Shown here in pieces: positions 14,477 through 21,576 of a stretch of DNA of 38,516 nucleotides. The stretch is taken from NCBI GenBank assembly GCA_016290595.1, contig JAEEUR010000013.1, positions 1-38,516 of the forward strand, given 5' to 3'. This DNA comes from Lachnospiraceae bacterium. Its GTDB lineage: Bacteria > Bacillota > Clostridia > Lachnospirales > Lachnospiraceae. Below the pieces are notes generated by a model. That model saw only the letters and a program-made list of their open reading frames with translations. It had not been told where the DNA came from and made no database searches. The stretch's first letter is position 1. Each line of letters starts with the position of its first letter. The position numbers and the translations under genes were made by a program.

Positions 14477-15798
14477 AAGGCGAAGATCTGCTGAAAATCA
14501 TCGGAGGCGTCAGACCGGAATATGTAGAGCATGCCAGTTGTTCCGGCCGGAACGTCCGGAAAAGATGGGTTTTGGCCGGACAGATCGCGGCTCTTGCGGC
14601 AGGCCTGGCACTGGTGATCCTGATCGGACTGGCTGTACCGAAACTCTTTCGCGGGGACCCGGCCGAATCAGACCCTTCAGCTGAAACGGCTGCATCGCTT
14701 CCCTCTTCAGAGGAAGGCCTTGCGGATGTGACGACGTCGGCGGTGCCTTCCGTCAGTCATTCGGAGACGGCAGCTGAATCCTCCGACAGTCATACGGCAA
14801 ACAGCGGCGGCATTAGAGACAGTTATCTGTGCTTCAATGGGATGCTTTACCTTGCCTCAGACCGGCAGCTGACTTCGCTGCCGGAAGGATTTTCCGAAAC
14901 GGCAGTAATTCTTTCGGTCGATACGGACCATATGCCGACAGGAGAGCTTTCAGCAACCCGGCTGGAAGTGGGAGCCCGCTTGTTTTCCAGGGGATATACG
15001 GTTCACGATACGCTGTATGTTCAGCAGAAAGACGGTCTGTATGAGACGTTTGTCTGCGCCTCTCCCGTCGGTACGCTCGAACAGTTTGCACAGATCAGGC
15101 CGGTCGTTTTTTACGGGACGTGTGTCGGAGAAAAGGATCCGTATGGATATGCTCTGTTTGAAATAAAAGAGGCTTACCGCGGAGAAACGGGTAAAGAGCT
15201 GTATGTCGAACTGTGGAACGATTATCCTGTCGAGGTAGGAGAAGAGTATATCTGTTACGGTGTTCTGAGCGCCAACGTGTTTCTGGACCGGATTTTCTGC
15301 AGTGTCAACGAGCTGATCACTCCTGACGGAGAAAGCGTGAAAACACGCTACATATCGGATCTGGAGGGGCGCTCATTTGAAGATATTCTTCAGATGCTTC
15401 CGGATATCATTGAGCGGAATCCGTATGCTTACCCGGAATATGCAAACGGGGAAATCGCAGGGGACTATATTCATTCTTCCGATCGGGAAGAAATAGAGGA
15501 ACTGTCGGAGTATGTCGCGGCGGTAAAAGCCGTCAGCATTCAGGCTTGGAGAAACAATCTGAATTACGTGGCGGAAGACCGGCAGCTGGTTTTGTTTGAG
15601 GTAGTTGACGTGATAAAAGGGAACCTTCAGACGGGGGAGATCAATATTCTGGTGCCTGCTCACAGGATCGAAGACGGTAAAACCTATCAGATCTGCTTCC
15701 GGTATTACGGGGCGTGGTCATCTGCCGAGGGAGAAGAAGAGCAAAGCTATTATATTATTTCTGCGCCGGATGCAATATGGGCGGCGGACGGCAGATAA
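14473..15798 (+). CDS. Membrane anti-sigma-like protein with duplicated extracellular domain
   Basis: 441 residues. The cytoplasmic N-terminus (1-31, MKGEDLLKIIGGVRPEYVEH) matches the short sigma-binding segment seen in Clostridia next to ECF sigma factors. One transmembrane helix follows (33-57), then a Ser/Thr/Glu-rich linker (about 62-115), then about 320 extracellular residues. That part has two similar beta-rich units (FYGTCVGE...FEIKEAYRGETG...VEVGEEYICYG and LFEVVDVIKGNLQTG...EDGKTYQICFRY), NTR/TIMP-like in pattern, joined by a segment containing GDYIHSSDREEIEELSEYV. The same ectodomain is repeated in the next gene. It probably holds the sigma factor at the membrane and responds to an outside signal; both roles are inferred from position and topology. 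Confidence 0.8.
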   Translation: MKGEDLLKIIGGVRPEYVEHASCSGRNVRKRWVLAGQIAALAAGLALVILIGLAVPKLFRGDPAESDPSAETAASLPSSEEGLADVTTSAVPSVSHSETAAESSDSHTANSGGIRDSYLCFNGMLYLASDRQLTSLPEGFSETAVILSVDTDHMPTGELSATRLEVGARLFSRGYTVHDTLYVQQKDGLYETFVCASPVGTLEQFAQIRPVVFYGTCVGEKDPYGYALFEIKEAYRGETGKELYVELWNDYPVEVGEEYICYGVLSANVFLDRIFCSVNELITPDGESVKTRYISDLEGRSFEDILQMLPDIIERNPYAYPEYANGEIAGDYIHSSDREEIEELSEYVAAVKAVSIQAWRNNLNYVAEDRQLVLFEVVDVIKGNLQTGEINILVPAHRIEDGKTYQICFRYYGAWSSAEGEEEQSYYIISAPDAIWAADGR

Positions 15799-15849
15799 TC
15801 AGAAGAGAAAGAGAAAACACGGGAAAAAGATGCTGGAAAAGGAGTGAAA

Positions 15850-17127
15850 ATGGCAAGAAAACCAATACTAATCATAGGGTTATTTATACTGTCAATCATT
15901 TGTATAAAGTGGGCGGTTCGTTCAGAGGCCGCAGGAGAGCAGGCGTATTCGCAGGCCGCAGAAGAAGCAACACTGCCGGAGGTCGGCGTTTTTCCAGCTA
16001 GTGTATCAGCTAAAGTCAATAGGGAAGAATCTACAGAAGCACAACAAACCGCATTGGAAGACGGGACGTCGGAAGAAATCAAAACAACGGAAAAGACAGA
16101 GATTTCCATGAGCGAACCGGAGACATCGGTCCCTGCGGAAGCGTCTGTTCCGGCAGAGAATACGGAGGCGATACAAACGCCGGAAGCAACGCTGCCGGAG
16201 GAGCAGGTACCGGCGCCGGAGCCTGAAACGACCCAAACAGAGGAACCGACAACTGTAACGGAGCCGGAACCGGTTCAAGCAGAAGAACCGGCAACTGTCC
16301 CGGAGACGGAAACGGCTCAAGCGGAAGAGCCGGCGGCAGTTCCGCAGACAGAAGCAGAACAGGAACAGGAGTCATCCTGCGCAACAGAGCCGGAAACGCT
16401 TCCACCGGAAGAAAGTGCAGAGGTCAGACATGAATCGGGAGAACCCAGGCAAAGCTTATCGCTTTCGGAGGCGATCGGCTGGAGTTCCTGCATTTTCCGG
16501 GGCGTCTGCATTTCTGAAGCAGACGGCCATGGCGAAGTCCGTGTATCGGTTACGACCGTTTATCGAGGAGAAGGAGGATCGGAAATACTGGTCCATACCC
16601 CGGACGCCTATTCGTTTCTCATAGGGCAAGAATATCTTTTCTTCGGGGAAAAGCACGGCAATGTGATTCTGGACAGAATATACTTGATTCCCACAGAACT
16701 GGTATGGGCAGAAAACGGAAAGGCACGCGGTCTGACAAAGCATGAGATCGACGGTTGGACGTATGAAGAGGTGCTGGATGCGCTGCCGGCTCTGGTTGAA
16801 AGTGTGCCGCTGAAGCCCGCTTGTTCCGGGGGGATCGCCAGCGATTATATTCATTCCAGTGATCCGGAGGAGATAAAAGCGCTGTCAGAGCAGGTCATAA
16901 TAGGGAAGGCCCTGCAGTTCACCGGCATTTATAATGACCGTCAGTGGTGCGAATTCGAAGTTCTGGAAACGGTGAAGGGTGATCTGGCGCCTGGAACAGT
17001 GATCACCGTCGTGCTTGCGCCGTACAGTGTGGAACCGGGAAAAAGCTATACGGTTTGCTGCCGCCTGGTCGGCGCGGAGATCTATATAATTTCGGCGCCG
17101 GGAAGTATCTGGCCGCTGGAACAGTAA
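15850..17127 (+). CDS. Membrane-anchored paralogue of the anti-sigma ectodomain with Glu/Pro-rich stalk
   Basis: 425 residues from ATG 15850, 6 bases after AAGGAG (an in-frame GTG at 15844 abuts that site and is rejected). A signal anchor (about 5-21) leaves almost no cytoplasmic part, so it cannot bind the sigma factor as its neighbour may. A long Glu/Pro/Thr stalk (about 30-200) includes three 14-residue repeats of the type QAEEPATVPETETA. The C-terminal 230 residues align with the preceding protein over their full length: FRGVCISEADG, TTVYRGEGGSEILV, LIGQEYLFFGE, VILDRIYLI, SDYIHSSDPEEIKALSEQV, VEPGKSYTVCCRL and YIISAPGSIW. The gene is last in the ECF cassette, before a terminator. It may act as co-receptor, decoy or target of the same signal. 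Function unknown. Confidence 0.82.
   Translation: MARKPILIIGLFILSIICIKWAVRSEAAGEQAYSQAAEEATLPEVGVFPASVSAKVNREESTEAQQTALEDGTSEEIKTTEKTEISMSEPETSVPAEASVPAENTEAIQTPEATLPEEQVPAPEPETTQTEEPTTVTEPEPVQAEEPATVPETETAQAEEPAAVPQTEAEQEQESSCATEPETLPPEESAEVRHESGEPRQSLSLSEAIGWSSCIFRGVCISEADGHGEVRVSVTTVYRGEGGSEILVHTPDAYSFLIGQEYLFFGEKHGNVILDRIYLIPTELVWAENGKARGLTKHEIDGWTYEEVLDALPALVESVPLKPACSGGIASDYIHSSDPEEIKALSEQVIIGKALQFTGIYNDRQWCEFEVLETVKGDLAPGTVITVVLAPYSVEPGKSYTVCCRLVGAEIYIISAPGSIWPLEQ
16234..16359 (+). repeat. Three 42-bp in-frame tandem repeats
   Basis: Units begin at 16234, 16276 and 16318, and each encodes a 14-residue Q[AT]EEP-type block in the stalk of the membrane paralogue. The copies differ at several bases, so they are not recent identical duplicates. 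Confidence 0.8.
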
Positions 17128-17157
17128 GCATCAAACAGTGTTTTATAAAGTCATAGG

Positions 17158-17198
17158 CAGGGACAGGCAGCCGGCAGCGCCCGTCCCTGTTTATGTTT
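17158..17198 (+). terminator. Terminator of the ECF cassette
   Basis: Stem CAGGGAC (17158-17164) and GTCCCTG (17183-17189), with a GC-rich inner part, is followed by a T-rich tract. Confidence 0.7.
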
Positions 17199-17252
17199 AC
17201 CGGCGATTCTTATTTTCCGGCGGAATAAGCCCGTCAATTCATAAAAAACCTC

Positions 17253-17281
17253 TTTTCGGAACGCCTCTGGGATGGTACAAT
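17253..17281 (+). promoter_or_regulatory. Extended -10 promoter of dxr
   Basis: TGG-TACAAT (17273-17281) is an extended -10. The region 17 bp upstream (TTTTCG, 17253-17258) is a poor -35. The predicted start leaves a short leader before ATG 17303. Confidence 0.5.
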
Positions 17282-17302
17282 CACAGTATCAAAAAGAAGA
17301 GA

Positions 17303-18490
17303 ATGAGCTGTATGCAGGACAGACAAGTAATTACAGAAGAAAGCATTACCCCCCGCAGCCTCTCTATTCTGGGCTCGACGGGGTCCATCGGCCGGCAGAC
17401 CGTGGACGTGGTGCAGAGAAGCGGCGGCGCGTACCGTGTGCGGACGCTGGCGGCGGGCGGAAACGTAAGGCTCCTGGAGGAGCAGATCCGCATCTTAAAG
17501 CCGGAGGCGGCGTGCCTCACGGACGAGGCGGCGGCCCGCGACCTGGCTGCGCGCGTGAAGGATCTGGACGTAAAGATCCTTTCCGGCATGGAGGGGATCC
17601 GGCGGCTGATCGAAGACTGGCGGGCGGATATTTATGCGATCTCCATCTCCGGTATGATCGCGCTTCGGCCGGTGCTCTGGGCCATCCGGACGGGCGCGCG
17701 GATCGCGCTGGCGAATAAGGAGTCCATCGTGACGGCGGGACATATTATGATCCCGGCGGTCAAGGCTGCCGGCGCGGAGCTGATCCCCGTGGACAGCGAG
17801 CATAGCGCCATCTTCCAGTGCCTGGAGGGCGAGCGCCGCAATCCGGTACGGAAGATCCTCCTGACGGCGTCCGGCGGGCCCTTCCGGGGCAAAACGCTGG
17901 CGGAGCTGAAGGAGATCACGCCGGCCCAGGCTTTAAAGCATCCGAACTGGTCCATGGGCGCGAAGATCACCGTGGACAGCTCCACGCTGGCCAACAAGGG
18001 CCTGGAGGTCATGGAAGCGCACCATCTCTTCGGCGTATCGTACGACCAGGTGCAGGTGGTGGTGCATCCGCAGAGCATCATTCATTCGATGGTGGAGTTC
18101 TCGGACGGGGCGGTGAAGGCCCAGCTGGGCGTGCCGGACATGCGGCTGCCCATCGAATATGCCCTGACCTATCCGAAGCGCGCCGCTGCCATGACGAAGG
18201 CGCTGGATTTCTGGGAGATGCCGGATCTGCACTTCGAAAAGCCGGACCTTGAGAACTTTCCGGCGCTGGCGCTGGCCTATGAGGCCGGCCGGACGGGCGG
18301 CACCATGCCGACGGTCTTCAATGCGGCGAACGAGCTGGCGGTGGCGGATTTCCTGCACGGGCGCTTAAGCTACCCGGGGATCGCGGAGCGCATCGCGCAG
18401 GCAATGGCCCGGCACCGGGTCACGGAGGACCCGTCGCTGGAGGAGATCCTGGCGGCGGAAGAGGAAGTAAGAAAGAGCGCGTCGTTTTAA
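17303..18490 (+). CDS. dxr: 1-deoxy-D-xylulose-5-phosphate reductoisomerase
   Basis: 395 residues from ATG 17303; ATG 17312 is an alternative, and the long frame upstream covers a terminator and promoter. It makes 2-C-methyl-D-erythritol 4-phosphate from DXP with NADPH, the committed step of the MEP isoprenoid pathway, in the cytoplasm. NADPH site GSTGSIG (24-30), NKESIVTAG (138-146), metal ligands D164 and E166 in DSEHSAIFQ, third ligand E235 in LANKGLEVMEAHH, and the flexible-loop region HPNWSMGAKITVDSS are all intact. Length is normal. An aminotransferase follows 19 bp later, probably in the same transcript; the usual partners (cdsA, rseP, ispG) are not here. Confidence 0.97.
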   Translation: MSCMQDRQVITEESITPRSLSILGSTGSIGRQTVDVVQRSGGAYRVRTLAAGGNVRLLEEQIRILKPEAACLTDEAAARDLAARVKDLDVKILSGMEGIRRLIEDWRADIYAISISGMIALRPVLWAIRTGARIALANKESIVTAGHIMIPAVKAAGAELIPVDSEHSAIFQCLEGERRNPVRKILLTASGGPFRGKTLAELKEITPAQALKHPNWSMGAKITVDSSTLANKGLEVMEAHHLFGVSYDQVQVVVHPQSIIHSMVEFSDGAVKAQLGVPDMRLPIEYALTYPKRAAAMTKALDFWEMPDLHFEKPDLENFPALALAYEAGRTGGTMPTVFNAANELAVADFLHGRLSYPGIAERIAQAMARHRVTEDPSLEEILAAEEEVRKSASF

Positions 18491-18509
18491 GAAATAAGGA
18501 GGAGCGGGC

Positions 18510-19700
18510 GTGTTAAGCAAAAGAGCGGAAAACATCATGCCGTCGGCGACGGCCGTCGTGACGGCTATCGTGGAGGATCTGACGGCGCAGGGAGTCCCGG
18601 TGATCGGGCTGAACGTGGGAGAACCGGATTTTCCGACCCCGGCCCACGTGGCGGAGGCCTGCTATCAGGCGCTGCGGGAAGGCAAGACCAAATATGCCCA
18701 GACGGCGGGCCTTGAAGTCCTGCGGGCGGCCGTCTGCCGGAAGCTGAAGAAGGACAATGGCCTGGACTATACGCCGGCGCAGATCGTAATGACGACGGGC
18801 GCCAAGCAGGCGGTCTATGAGGCGCTGCAGGCGCTGGTGAGCGACGGCGACGAGGTCATTATCCCGACGCCCTGCTGGGTCAGCTACACCGAGATGGTGA
18901 AGCTGGCGGGCGGCGTACCGGTCTTCGTCAAAACGCAGCCGGGCACCTTCGGCCTGGACGTGGACGCCGTCCGCGCCGCCGTTACGGAGAAGACCAAAGC
19001 CGTGATCCTGAACACGCCGAACAATCCGACCGGCGCGGTCTATACGGAGGAGGCGCTGCGGGAACTGGGTGAACTGGCCGTAGAGAGGGATTTCTACGTG
19101 ATCGCCGACGAGATCTACGAAAAACTGGTCTATAACGGGAAAAAGCACGTGAGCATCGCTTTCTTCTCGCCGGAGATCTACGCGCATACCGTGACCATCA
19201 ACGGCTTTTCCAAGGCCTACGCCATGACCGGCTGGCGGCTGGGATATCTGGCGGCGCCGCTGCCCATCGCAAAGGCGGCGGTCAAGATCCAGGGCCATCT
19301 GACCTCGTGCTCCACCGTCTTCGTGCAGTGGGCGGCGATCGCGGCGCTGGAGGGCCCGCAGGAGACCGTGGAAATGATGCGGCAGGAATTCGACCGTCGG
19401 CGGATCTGGCTGCAGGCGGCCCTGAATGAGATCCCCGGCATTTCCTGCGCGGAAGCGGACGGGGCCTTCTACCTGATGCCGAAGGTGAGCGCTTATTACG
19501 GAAAGACCGCTCCGGACGGCAGCGTGATAAAAGATTCCTCCGATCTCTGCACCTATCTCTTAAAGGCGGAGCACGTCGCCCTCGTGCCGGGGAACGCTTT
19601 CGAGTCGCCGGAGGAGGTGCGGATCGCCTACGCCAACTCGATGGAAAATATTCAGGAAGCGGCGGCGCGCATCAAAAAAGCGCTGGCAGCGCTGAAATAA
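18510..19700 (+). CDS. Class I/II pyridoxal-phosphate aminotransferase (aspartate aminotransferase-like)
   Basis: 396 residues from GTG 18510, preceded by AAGGAGGAG. It is an AspC/AspB Ib-type enzyme: the substrate loop LNVGEPDFPTPAHV near 32, the aromatic stacking loop PTPCWVSYTEM near 127, NTPNNPTGAVY near 170, DEIYEKLVY near 202, and the PLP lysine K235 in INGFSKAYAMTGWRLGY. The conserved C-terminal Arg that binds the alpha-carboxylate is in VRIAYANS. It should transfer amino groups between aspartate or a similar amino acid and 2-oxoglutarate. Exact specificity is not clear. It is the last gene before a terminator shared with the convergent partner-switch operon. Confidence 0.94.
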   Translation: MLSKRAENIMPSATAVVTAIVEDLTAQGVPVIGLNVGEPDFPTPAHVAEACYQALREGKTKYAQTAGLEVLRAAVCRKLKKDNGLDYTPAQIVMTTGAKQAVYEALQALVSDGDEVIIPTPCWVSYTEMVKLAGGVPVFVKTQPGTFGLDVDAVRAAVTEKTKAVILNTPNNPTGAVYTEEALRELGELAVERDFYVIADEIYEKLVYNGKKHVSIAFFSPEIYAHTVTINGFSKAYAMTGWRLGYLAAPLPIAKAAVKIQGHLTSCSTVFVQWAAIAALEGPQETVEMMRQEFDRRRIWLQAALNEIPGISCAEADGAFYLMPKVSAYYGKTAPDGSVIKDSSDLCTYLLKAEHVALVPGNAFESPEEVRIAYANSMENIQEAAARIKKALAALK

Positions 19701-19710
19701 GAAGGAAAGA

Positions 19711-19766
19711 AAAAACGCGCCGGGCTCTCCGCTGCGCATGCGGCAGAAAAGTCCGGCGTGTTTTTA
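19711..19766. terminator. Bidirectional terminator, aminotransferase / STAS-kinase
   Basis: Arms AAAAACGCGCCGG (19711-19723) and CCGGCGTGTTTTT (19753-19765) pair with one wobble. An inner CCGC-TGCGCATG-CGG hairpin lies in the loop. A-runs and T-runs on both sides serve both strands. Confidence 0.8.
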
Positions 19767-19774
19767 TTGTCTTT

Positions 19775-20956
19775 TTACAGCTGCAGCGTATCGACCTTCG
19801 GCAGCAGAGCGGCCAGCTTTGCACGGCAGTTTTCGATCTCCGCGCGCGCGGCGGCCGTATCGCCGCCTTTTCGTACGGCGCGGCTCAGGATGCGGGCGTA
19901 GCTGACGACGGCCGCCTTTTCCTCGGCCGCCCGGATCACGGCCGCATCCTCCGTGTCAAGGTAGCAGGCCAGGGACCGTTCCCAGAAGGCGGCGCCGGTC
20001 TCGTAGTCGACGCCCAGGAAAGAGCGTGAAATACCGTGGTCCAGGTCCGGGAAACCGCGGTAGGCGCTGTACATGGCAGCCAGCTCGAAGACGGGAAGGC
20101 CGTGGCAGAGGGAATCCATGTCGATGAGCAAGGTCTCGCCGTTCTGGTACATGATGTTTTTGATATGGAAGTCGCCGTGCAGCATGTGGGGATCGTCCGG
20201 CAGCTCCGTCAGCAGGCGCATCAGCTTTTCGTACAGTTCCTGAGGCAGCCGGCCGTCGAGGGCTTCCGCGCGGCTCAGGACCGCAGCCCGGGCGGACGGG
20301 ACGGCGCCTTCCTTCGGCAGCGTGGAATGAATGAGTTTTAAGAGGTCCGCGCTCATCCGGGCGGCCTCCTCCACGGTCTTTTCCCCGCGGATCAGGACGT
20401 CGGCGAAGCTTTCGGCGTTTAAGAGCTCGAAAACCGAGCCGAAGCCGCCTTCTTTGAGCCGCACCACGTCGTACGGGATCGCGGTGGGGATCCCCAGCAC
20501 GAAGGCCGTGCGGGCCAGCTCGCGTTCGCGGGTGATCTCCGGCAGGGCGTCCGCGTCGCGGTAGACCTTGACGACGGTCTCCGGGTCGATGCGCCGGATC
20601 TCTCCGTTCGCGCCGTGCCCGATCACGGGGCAGCCCTCCGCGGAAAGGACGCGGTAGGCTTTGCGGATGTCCATCATCTCGGTAAAGCCGGTCATTTCAA
20701 AGACCGAATAGACTTCGGGCGAAACGTTCACGAGCGATACCGACGGGACGCTTTTTTTGAGGCGCAGCAGGATCCTAAGGCCCGCGCTGGCGATGTAATC
20801 CAGCGCTTCGCAGTCCAGGATCAGCTGCTCCGCCGGGTTCTCCCTGACGGTCCGCAGCAGCGCGGCCTCGGTCTCGGGCGCGTTCAGGGAGCTGATATGC
20901 CCCGCAAGAAATACGGTCAGCGCCCGGTCCTTCTTTTCAAAACGCAGTTCACTCAT
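19775..20956 (-). CDS. STAS-domain anti-sigma antagonist fused to an APH-like kinase
   Basis: 393 residues. The N-terminal STAS domain (about 1-105) resembles SpoIIAA/RsbV: DCEALDYIASAGLRILL carries the phosphorylatable Ser57 just before AGLR. The rest (about 110-390) is an aminoglycoside-phosphotransferase/choline-kinase fold: G-rich IGHGANGEIRRI, Lys130 in VVKVYR, catalytic HGDFHIKN (260-267, base D262) and metal-binding IDMDSL (D279/D281). Both parts look active. This resembles the TIGR02172-type Ser/Thr phosphotransferases, but with a STAS domain in front. It overlaps the HD hydrolase gene by 8 bp and belongs with a phosphatase-RsbW fusion upstream, so it is probably the antagonist of that partner switch. 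The kinase substrate is unknown. Confidence 0.88.
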   Translation of the reverse strand: MSELRFEKKDRALTVFLAGHISSLNAPETEAALLRTVRENPAEQLILDCEALDYIASAGLRILLRLKKSVPSVSLVNVSPEVYSVFEMTGFTEMMDIRKAYRVLSAEGCPVIGHGANGEIRRIDPETVVKVYRDADALPEITRERELARTAFVLGIPTAIPYDVVRLKEGGFGSVFELLNAESFADVLIRGEKTVEEAARMSADLLKLIHSTLPKEGAVPSARAAVLSRAEALDGRLPQELYEKLMRLLTELPDDPHMLHGDFHIKNIMYQNGETLLIDMDSLCHGLPVFELAAMYSAYRGFPDLDHGISRSFLGVDYETGAAFWERSLACYLDTEDAAVIRAAEEKAAVVSYARILSRAVRKGGDTAAARAEIENCRAKLAALLPKVDTLQL

Positions 20957-21524
20957 CGGGACGCACCTCCCCGAAAACGGCTTCCGTCAGGAAATGGTAT
21001 TCCTGCCAGGCGGGCGTATCCTTGAGCTCCTCCAGCGCCTTCGCGATGGAGCGGTAGTACCAGGCCTGCCGGGCCGGATCCTGCTGATGGTAGCGATTCC
21101 ACATCGCGGGGCCCTCCGTCTGCCACTGCCGGTAAAAGCTGCGCATATTGGAGAGCTTGTCTCCCAGCCAGAGGATCTTGACGCCCCTGTCGTCCGTCGC
21201 GGCAAGCTCCCGCAGGGATTCCGTCTTGCGCTGCTGCCAGGAGACTTCCGGCGGCAGCTGCGGGTATTTATCCTCCGTCTCGGAGGCGACGAGCGCTGCG
21301 ACCCGCTCGCCGAAGCGGGCCCGGATCTCGGAAGGCGTCACGTCCGTATCCTCCACGGTGTCGTGAAGGACGGCGGCCGCCAGCACCGTCTCGTCGGCGG
21401 TCAGCGTGCCGCAGATGGCGGCGGCCTCCATCGGATGCAGGATATAAGGCGTTTCGCCGTCCTTGCGGAGCGTGCCCGCGTGTGCCCGGACGGCAAAGCA
21501 GATGGCTTCTTCCATAAGATTCAT
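20949..21524 (-). CDS. RelA/SpoT-type HD hydrolase (small alarmone hydrolase-like)
   Basis: 191 residues. A metal-dependent HD domain of the Mesh1/SpoT kind: H30 in YILHPMEAA, H54-D55 with the E58-D59 pair in AVLHDTVEDTDVT, and D122 in LGDKLSNMRS. There is no synthetase or TGS/ACT domain, so it could only hydrolyse ppGpp or a similar nucleotide. An alternative is a related nucleotide pyrophosphohydrolase. It lies between the phosphatase-RsbW gene (52-bp gap with a hairpin) and the STAS-kinase gene (8-bp overlap), which ties a possible alarmone activity to the partner switch. The C-terminal segment after about 140 is of no known motif. Confidence 0.87.
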   Translation of the reverse strand: MNLMEEAICFAVRAHAGTLRKDGETPYILHPMEAAAICGTLTADETVLAAAVLHDTVEDTDVTPSEIRARFGERVAALVASETEDKYPQLPPEVSWQQRKTESLRELAATDDRGVKILWLGDKLSNMRSFYRQWQTEGPAMWNRYHQQDPARQAWYYRSIAKALEELKDTPAWQEYHFLTEAVFGEVRPDE

Positions 21525-21542
21525 GCAATTTCCCCGTAACCG

Positions 21543-21573
21543 GCTTCGTTCCGCAGGGAACGAAGCGCTTTTT
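21543..21573 (+). terminator. Plus-strand-oriented terminator-like hairpin inside a minus-strand operon
   Basis: A perfect 10-bp stem GCTTCGTTCC/GGAACGAAGC with a GCAG loop is followed, on the plus strand only, by GC and TTTTT. It lies between the phosphatase-RsbW gene and the HD gene. On the minus strand no T-run follows, so it is a plain hairpin there. Confidence 0.6.
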
Positions 21574-21576
21574 GAC

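Noticed and set aside
17138-17302. Upstream extension of the dxr frame
   Set aside because: It contains the terminator of the previous cassette and the dxr promoter; DXR homology begins after ATG 17303.
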